A stretch of DNA of 9,511 nt from Syntrophobacterales bacterium (lineage in GTDB: Bacteria > Desulfobacterota > Syntrophorhabdia > Syntrophorhabdales > WCHB1-27): the NCBI GenBank assembly GCA_017881765.1, contig JADGQN010000161.1, positions 1 to 9,511 on the forward strand. The letters run 5' to 3'. The notes under the pieces were generated by a model that had not been told where the DNA came from, searched no databases, and was given only the letters and a program-made list of their open reading frames with translations. Positions 6,482 to 9,511 of this stretch are shown here, one piece after another; the first letter of the stretch is position 1, and every line of letters begins with the position of its first letter. Position numbers and translations under genes: made by a program.

Positions 6482-7114
6482 TCACTTGAGGAAGCGTGCG
6501 CGCAGCTCTTTCATGGACATCGTGGCGAGTTCAGAAATATTAGCTGCACCTATCTCCTTGAGAATTCTCTGCCTCTTCTTGCGATCCCCTATCCTTTCCA
6601 TTAACAGTTTTCTCAGCCTGCCGACCTTTACCGCGTAACGCGACAGATCCTTCGACAGTTGTCTCTCAATCTCTTCTCGCAGCTTTCGCGCGAGCATTGG
6701 CAATGTCCCCGACGTAGAGATCGCTATGATCACAGAACCCTGTGTCACTACGGCAGGCACGATAAAATCGCAAAGGTCGGGACTGTCCGCCACGTTGACC
6801 GGAATCTGCTTTTTTCGCGCGTCCTGACTCACCCGCAAGTTTGTCTGTACATCATTTGTAGCAGCAAAGACAAGCGTAGCGCCTTGGAGGTCCGCAGGTT
6901 TGTAGCCCCTCTCTGTAAGCTTTATTTTCCTCGTGTCGTGAAGTGCGCTGATGCTCTTGCACGCCTGCGGACAGATTACGTGCACCCTCGCTCCGCACTT
7001 GAGAATAGAGCGCACTTTCCTGTCAGCGACGCGGCCACCGCCCACGACGACGCATACTTTTCCACTGAGCTTTAAAAAGAGAGGATAGTAGGACGAGCCG
7101 CCGGCGCGTCTCAA
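6482..7114 (-). CDS. Precorrin-2 dehydrogenase (sirohaem synthase N-terminal domain, Met8/SirC-like)
   Basis: This cytoplasmic protein of 210 residues should oxidise precorrin-2 to sirohydrochlorin with NAD+, a step towards sirohaem, and may also insert iron as Met8p does. The sequence shows YYPLFLKLSG, a Rossmann nucleotide-binding loop GGGRVADRKV (25-34), the ATND segment (85-88), VNVADSPDLCDFIVPA with D110 at the position of the catalytic Asp of CysG and Met8p, and STSGTLPMLARKLREEIE (133-150). The methyltransferase half of CysG is absent, as in stand-alone forms. The preferred start is TTG at 7114-7112, which shares four bases (TTGA) with the stop codon of the upstream ferredoxin, implying translational coupling. 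A longer in-frame reading from 7186 would lie entirely inside the ferredoxin gene. It is the last gene of the - strand block. Confidence 0.9.
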   Translation of the reverse strand: MRRAGGSSYYPLFLKLSGKVCVVVGGGRVADRKVRSILKCGARVHVICPQACKSISALHDTRKIKLTERGYKPADLQGATLVFAATNDVQTNLRVSQDARKKQIPVNVADSPDLCDFIVPAVVTQGSVIIAISTSGTLPMLARKLREEIERQLSKDLSRYAVKVGRLRKLLMERIGDRKKRQRILKEIGAANISELATMSMKELRARFLK

Positions 7115-7338
7115 CGCCGTCTGTCCTGGTAGAGCACCATGAGCGGCAGAGGAATACGCAGCTTGATTGCGCCTTCGTGCGGACACGCTTCAACACAGGC
7201 GTTACAGTGCCAGCACTCATCTTTGTAAGTGATGACGGGAATTTCGCCCTTACCCGAGCCGTAGAAAACATCGCTCGGACAGGCATCAGCACACTTGCCG
7301 CATCGCTTGCACTCGTCCTTGCTGATCACGGGAGGCAT
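7111..7338 (-). CDS. Small two-[4Fe-4S] ferredoxin, second copy (AprB-like)
   Basis: The 75-residue protein has two CxxCxxCxxxCP motifs at C10, C13, C16, C20 and C42, C45, C48, C52, the same positions as in the ferredoxin at 115-321. A hand count over the first 53 residues gives about 26 identities, including MPPVI and the DECWHC segment. The C-terminus is longer and ends in a basic QDRRR. GAGGT lies just upstream of ATG 7338. The gene sits downstream of the AprA-like flavoprotein on the same strand. It overlaps the precorrin-2 dehydrogenase gene by four bases. The likely role is to carry electrons to or from that flavoprotein, as AprB does with AprA, but the 359-bp gap leaves open whether both are on one transcript. 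Confidence 0.9.
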   Translation of the reverse strand: MPPVISKDECKRCGKCADACPSDVFYGSGKGEIPVITYKDECWHCNACVEACPHEGAIKLRIPLPLMVLYQDRRR

Positions 7339-7348
7339 CTCTTACCTC

Positions 7349-7390
7349 AAATCTCCAATTCCAATATCGAAATTCCAAACAATTTCAAAT
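7349..7390. repeat. A+T-rich degenerate heptamer tract upstream of ferredoxin
   Basis: Six consecutive 7-base blocks resemble one another: AAATCTC, CAATTCC, AATATCG, AAATTCC, AAACAAT, TTCAAAT. The tract is much more A+T-rich than its surroundings and ends 11 bases upstream of the ferredoxin start. It could hold the ferredoxin promoter, but no pair of -35 and -10 boxes is convincing. The periodicity is weaker than in the arrays at 1132 and 6365. Confidence 0.5.
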
Positions 7391-7426
7391 AATAAACCGC
7401 CCCGGCGTAAGCAGCGGCGCATTGTG

Positions 7427-7512
7427 CGTCATGCCGGACTTGATCCGGCATCCAGTGCAGTTTCTGGATTCCGGCATTCCTTACAGGATGCTTCGCTACC
7501 GCCGGAATGACG
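7427..7512. repeat. Nested palindromic intergenic repeat (GTCATGCCGG...CCGGAATGAC type)
   Basis: The outer arms CGTCATGCCGG (7427-7437) and CCGGAATGACG (7502-7512) match at 10 of 11 paired positions. Inside are GCCGGA/TCCGGC (7433-7438 with 7444-7449) and ATCCAG/CTGGAT (7450-7455 with 7464-7469), giving alternative hairpins. From general knowledge, sequences of this kind (GTCATTCCGGC...GCCGGAATCCAG) are dispersed in many copies in various proteobacteria, so this is probably one copy of a genome-wide repeat. It could end transcription downstream of the flavoprotein. Confidence 0.75.
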
Positions 7513-7579
7513 ACAGACGGGATTGGCCCTGCACCCTGGACTCCGGGCCTTGATTGCATCTGTCTCGTCCCTCTCTTCC

Positions 7580-7651
7580 GTCATCCAAGCGCGACGCGCG
7601 GTCTTCCAAGTCATCCACCCGCAGAGCGGGTACCCGGCGTGGCGGTCTTCC
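7580..7651. repeat. Two-unit G+C-rich repeat with small hairpins
   Basis: Two blocks each begin with GTCATCCA (7580, 7610) and end with GGTCTTCC (7600-7607, 7644-7651). The first encloses the palindrome GCGCGACGCGC (7589-7599). The second encloses the hairpin CCCGC-AGA-GCGGG (7618-7630). The shared ends with different palindromic middles suggest another dispersed repeat element in the gap between flavoprotein and ferredoxin. No protein-coding potential is evident on either strand. Confidence 0.5.
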
Positions 7652-7663
7652 CTCTGTCTTTCT

Positions 7664-7691
7664 CCGGACCCCGGACCCATTCCCCATGACC
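7664..7691. repeat. Short heptamer tract next to the flavoprotein stop
   Basis: Four 7-base blocks follow one another: CCGGACC, CCGGACC, CATTCCC, CATGACC. The first two are exact copies and the others are degenerate. The tract ends six bases from the stop codon of the flavoprotein gene. It has the same period as the arrays at 1132 and 7349 but an unrelated sequence. Confidence 0.45.
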
Positions 7692-7697
7692 CTGTCT

Positions 7698-9359
7698 TCA
7701 TCGCCGCATCTCCCTCCACTCCATCACCGGCTTCCCATTCACCTTCTTCACCACGAGCAGTTTTTCAAGGAGCGGATTGGTGAACGGGTAGTCCACCCTG
7801 TTGTGCTTTCCACGTGTTTCTTTTCGCTCAAGGGCCGCCAGGAACGTAAGCTCCCCAAGCTCGATCAGGTTGAGCACCTCCAGTGCCCGCATCAGTTCGT
7901 GGGCATTCCCGGCGATCATGCCGTGATAGGCCTTCTGCCGGAGCCTCAGCAATGCGCTGAGCCCTGCTTCAAGGAAGGTCTTTGATCGCACGGGCCCCGC
8001 GTAGTCCCACATGAGCTGCTGGAGGAGCGTATTCGCCTCTTGCCAGTCAGGTCCATCCTGCCTCTCCCTGAGTCTACTGAAAAGGTTCCTATTTTCAGAA
8101 GCGCGCGACTCGATCGCGGCGTCGCTCACGTAACCGCGGCCCGCCACATAAGTCGCGGCGCTTTCTCCCGCGATCCAGCCAAAAACTGCAGCACCGGAGA
8201 TGCCTCCGAAGAACTCGTCACCCGCGGCGAATAATCCCGGCAGCGACGCCTCCGACCGCTCGTTGTAAAGGACCCCTCCCCTCGGAAAAAGCTCGTACTC
8301 ATAGGTCGTGAACTCTACCGGGTTCTTTCTGATATCGATCCCTTCTTCTTCAAGATGGTTGAGCAACGGCGTATTCGCCTCGTGCCGCAGCCAAAAGAGC
8401 ATATAGGCCAGCTCTTCGTCAGAGAGACCGTCGCAGTCCATGTAGATCGGTCCCCTGCCCGTTTTCTTGTAATCGATGAAAATATCCTGGTAGACGTCGA
8501 CAACCGGGTCGCCGTACTTGTTGTTCGGCTTATCGACAAAAGGCCCGACCGGCTTGCCTGAAGGGTCACGGAGTACCCCTGCCCATGTTGCCTTTCCGGC
8601 CTTTGCCATATACTTCGGACCGCACCTGATCATCGGTACTTCCATACTCGCCAGCTCTGCTCCGGCCCTGTAAGCCATTGCCCGGCCGTCCCCCACGCAG
8701 GTGGGGCAGAGGCGCGTGTTGAACATCCTGGCAGGAGTCGAGGCCGGATAGAGGCGCATCACAGAGCCGGTCCCCACTATCACAGCCTTTGCCTTTATCA
8801 CAACAAGTTCGTCTTCCTGTGTGTTGACGCCCATGACTCCACCGACCACGCCATTCTCATGAAGGAGGTCGAAGCACATGGTACGATTAAGGATCTCGGC
8901 ACCGCGCTCTTCGGCCTCACGTGCCAGAATCTTTTTCTGCTCCTTGCCGGCATAATGGAGGTTTGTGAGAACGTCACCGGGGAACCCGTGTCCCGCAAAC
9001 TCGTACTGTCCGTTATACTTCATCGGGATGCCCCACTGGTGCCAGAGCTTGACAATTTCATGCGATCTTTCAAACCAGGTCTGAACGAAGATACGCGGTC
9101 TCAAGCCTCCCTGCTGGCCGCGCTGAAAATCGGCTATTATGGGTTCGATGTCCGGGCCGTGGACCTCGGGGATGTAGCACATGAAATGATCGTTACCCAT
9201 GCCGCCCGAGCCGCTGTACAGCGCATTCGACTTCTCGGCAACGATGACCTTCGCCCCGCCCTCAGCAGCTCGTATGGCCCCCATGAGGCCTGCAATCCCG
9301 CCGCCGATGCAGAGCACGTCCGTCTCAATATGCCGTTCCCTCAAGTCTACCTTGCCCAT
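7698..9359 (-). CDS. FAD-dependent oxidoreductase, AprA/fumarate reductase-like flavoprotein
   Basis: This 553-residue cytoplasmic flavoprotein belongs to the superfamily of fumarate reductase, succinate dehydrogenase and AprA. The FAD-binding Rossmann loop GGGIAG is at 19-24, with E42 closing the second strand, followed by SGSGGMGNDHF (49-59). CVGDGRAMAYRAGAELASME (221-240) is a further family signature. The second FAD contact, FPRGGVLYNE plus GLFAAGDEFFGGISGAAVFG (358-394), resembles AprA more than fumarate reductase, as does GPIYMDCDGLS. The C-terminal helical part ends with the typical ETRGKHNRVDYP (514-525). It probably transfers electrons between a small substrate and the ferredoxin encoded downstream; the substrate is unknown. 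ATG 9359 is chosen because a strong promoter lies just upstream and no ribosome-binding site supports an in-frame TTG at 9407. A start a few codons further in cannot be excluded. Confidence 0.88.
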   Translation of the reverse strand: MGKVDLRERHIETDVLCIGGGIAGLMGAIRAAEGGAKVIVAEKSNALYSGSGGMGNDHFMCYIPEVHGPDIEPIIADFQRGQQGGLRPRIFVQTWFERSHEIVKLWHQWGIPMKYNGQYEFAGHGFPGDVLTNLHYAGKEQKKILAREAEERGAEILNRTMCFDLLHENGVVGGVMGVNTQEDELVVIKAKAVIVGTGSVMRLYPASTPARMFNTRLCPTCVGDGRAMAYRAGAELASMEVPMIRCGPKYMAKAGKATWAGVLRDPSGKPVGPFVDKPNNKYGDPVVDVYQDIFIDYKKTGRGPIYMDCDGLSDEELAYMLFWLRHEANTPLLNHLEEEGIDIRKNPVEFTTYEYELFPRGGVLYNERSEASLPGLFAAGDEFFGGISGAAVFGWIAGESAATYVAGRGYVSDAAIESRASENRNLFSRLRERQDGPDWQEANTLLQQLMWDYAGPVRSKTFLEAGLSALLRLRQKAYHGMIAGNAHELMRALEVLNLIELGELTFLAALERKETRGKHNRVDYPFTNPLLEKLLVVKKVNGKPVMEWREMRR

Positions 9360-9368
9360 GACAAAATC

Positions 9369-9397
9369 ATAGTAACGATGAGGCCTTTCTTTGTCAA
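9369..9397 (-). promoter_or_regulatory. Sigma70-type promoter of the flavoprotein gene
   Basis: On the - strand a perfect -35 box TTGACA (9397-9392) is followed by exactly 17 bases and a -10 box TACTAT (9374-9369), which keeps the most important -10 positions (first T, A, last T). The predicted transcription start, near 9362, is only about three bases before the ATG at 9359. The mRNA would be leaderless or nearly so, or the true start codon lies further in. The promoter overlaps an alternative upstream TTG reading. Confidence 0.65.
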
Positions 9398-9407
9398 GAA
9401 AAACCAA

Positions 9408-9511
9408 AAGAAAACTTCAATTCAGACATAACAGCAGGGTGCAGGGCGGGGTTGCCTTCCGGTTTCCCGAGGCGAGGGCGAAAAACGGTGCGGCAAAGGG
9501 AGAACCTCGAT
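9408..9511. other. Right-hand flank without a recognisable gene
   Basis: No convincing reading frame, RNA gene or terminator is seen. GCAGGGT and GCAGGGC (9434-9447) form one short near-exact heptamer pair. Short open frames on the - strand run in from the window edge, but none resembles a known C-terminus. Confidence 0.5.

Noticed and set aside
7429..7985. Several overlapping short open frames on both strands of the repeat-rich gap
   Set aside because: They follow the G+C-rich repeats, have repetitive composition and no recognisable motif, and some run into the flavoprotein gene.

Overview
The window looks like a chromosomal segment of an anaerobic bacterium with many ion-coupled organic-acid transporters and ferredoxin-linked flavoenzymes. 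The gene mix (fused TRAP permease with TAXI-type binding proteins, dicluster ferredoxins, an AprA/fumarate-reductase-like flavoprotein, a sirohaem-pathway dehydrogenase) and the moderate G+C suggest a deltaproteobacterium, perhaps a syntroph or sulfate reducer (Desulfobacterota). That placement is an inference from gene content; no rRNA or tRNA gene is visible.

Left block, + strand: a possible last few codons of an upstream gene, a small two-cluster ferredoxin (115-321) and a FadR-type GntR regulator (332-1123). After a 155-bp gap filled by a self-complementary heptamer array come two tandem TAXI-type periplasmic binding proteins (1279-2256 and 2273-3253), about 65% identical to each other, and one fused TRAP permease (3272-5218). 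Beyond a second repeat-filled gap lies an ACMSD-like, metal-dependent amidohydrolase (5357-6358). The simplest reading is a regulated uptake and catabolism module: the regulator senses a carboxylate, the binding proteins and permease import it, and the amidohydrolase decarboxylates or hydrolyses it or a product.

Right block, - strand: a large FAD-dependent oxidoreductase of the AprA/fumarate reductase superfamily (7698-9359) has a strong sigma70-type promoter almost abutting its start codon. Then come a 359-bp gap made of several repeat types, a second small ferredoxin (7111-7338) and a precorrin-2 dehydrogenase-like gene (6482-7114) whose TTG start overlaps the ferredoxin stop codon. The two ferredoxins have all eight cysteines at the same residue numbers and are about half identical, so each probably serves its own flavoprotein; the partner of the first would lie left of the window.

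The two blocks converge at 6359-6481. The most unusual feature is in the gaps. Two similar arrays of a 9-base unit (GTCTATYTR), each a left arm followed by its reverse-complement arm, flank the amidohydrolase gene. A different 7-base array with the same arm-and-counter-arm plan lies between the regulator and the transporter. At least two further short period-7 tracts of unrelated sequence occur between the flavoprotein and the second ferredoxin. I found no CRISPR array, insertion sequence or RNA gene.
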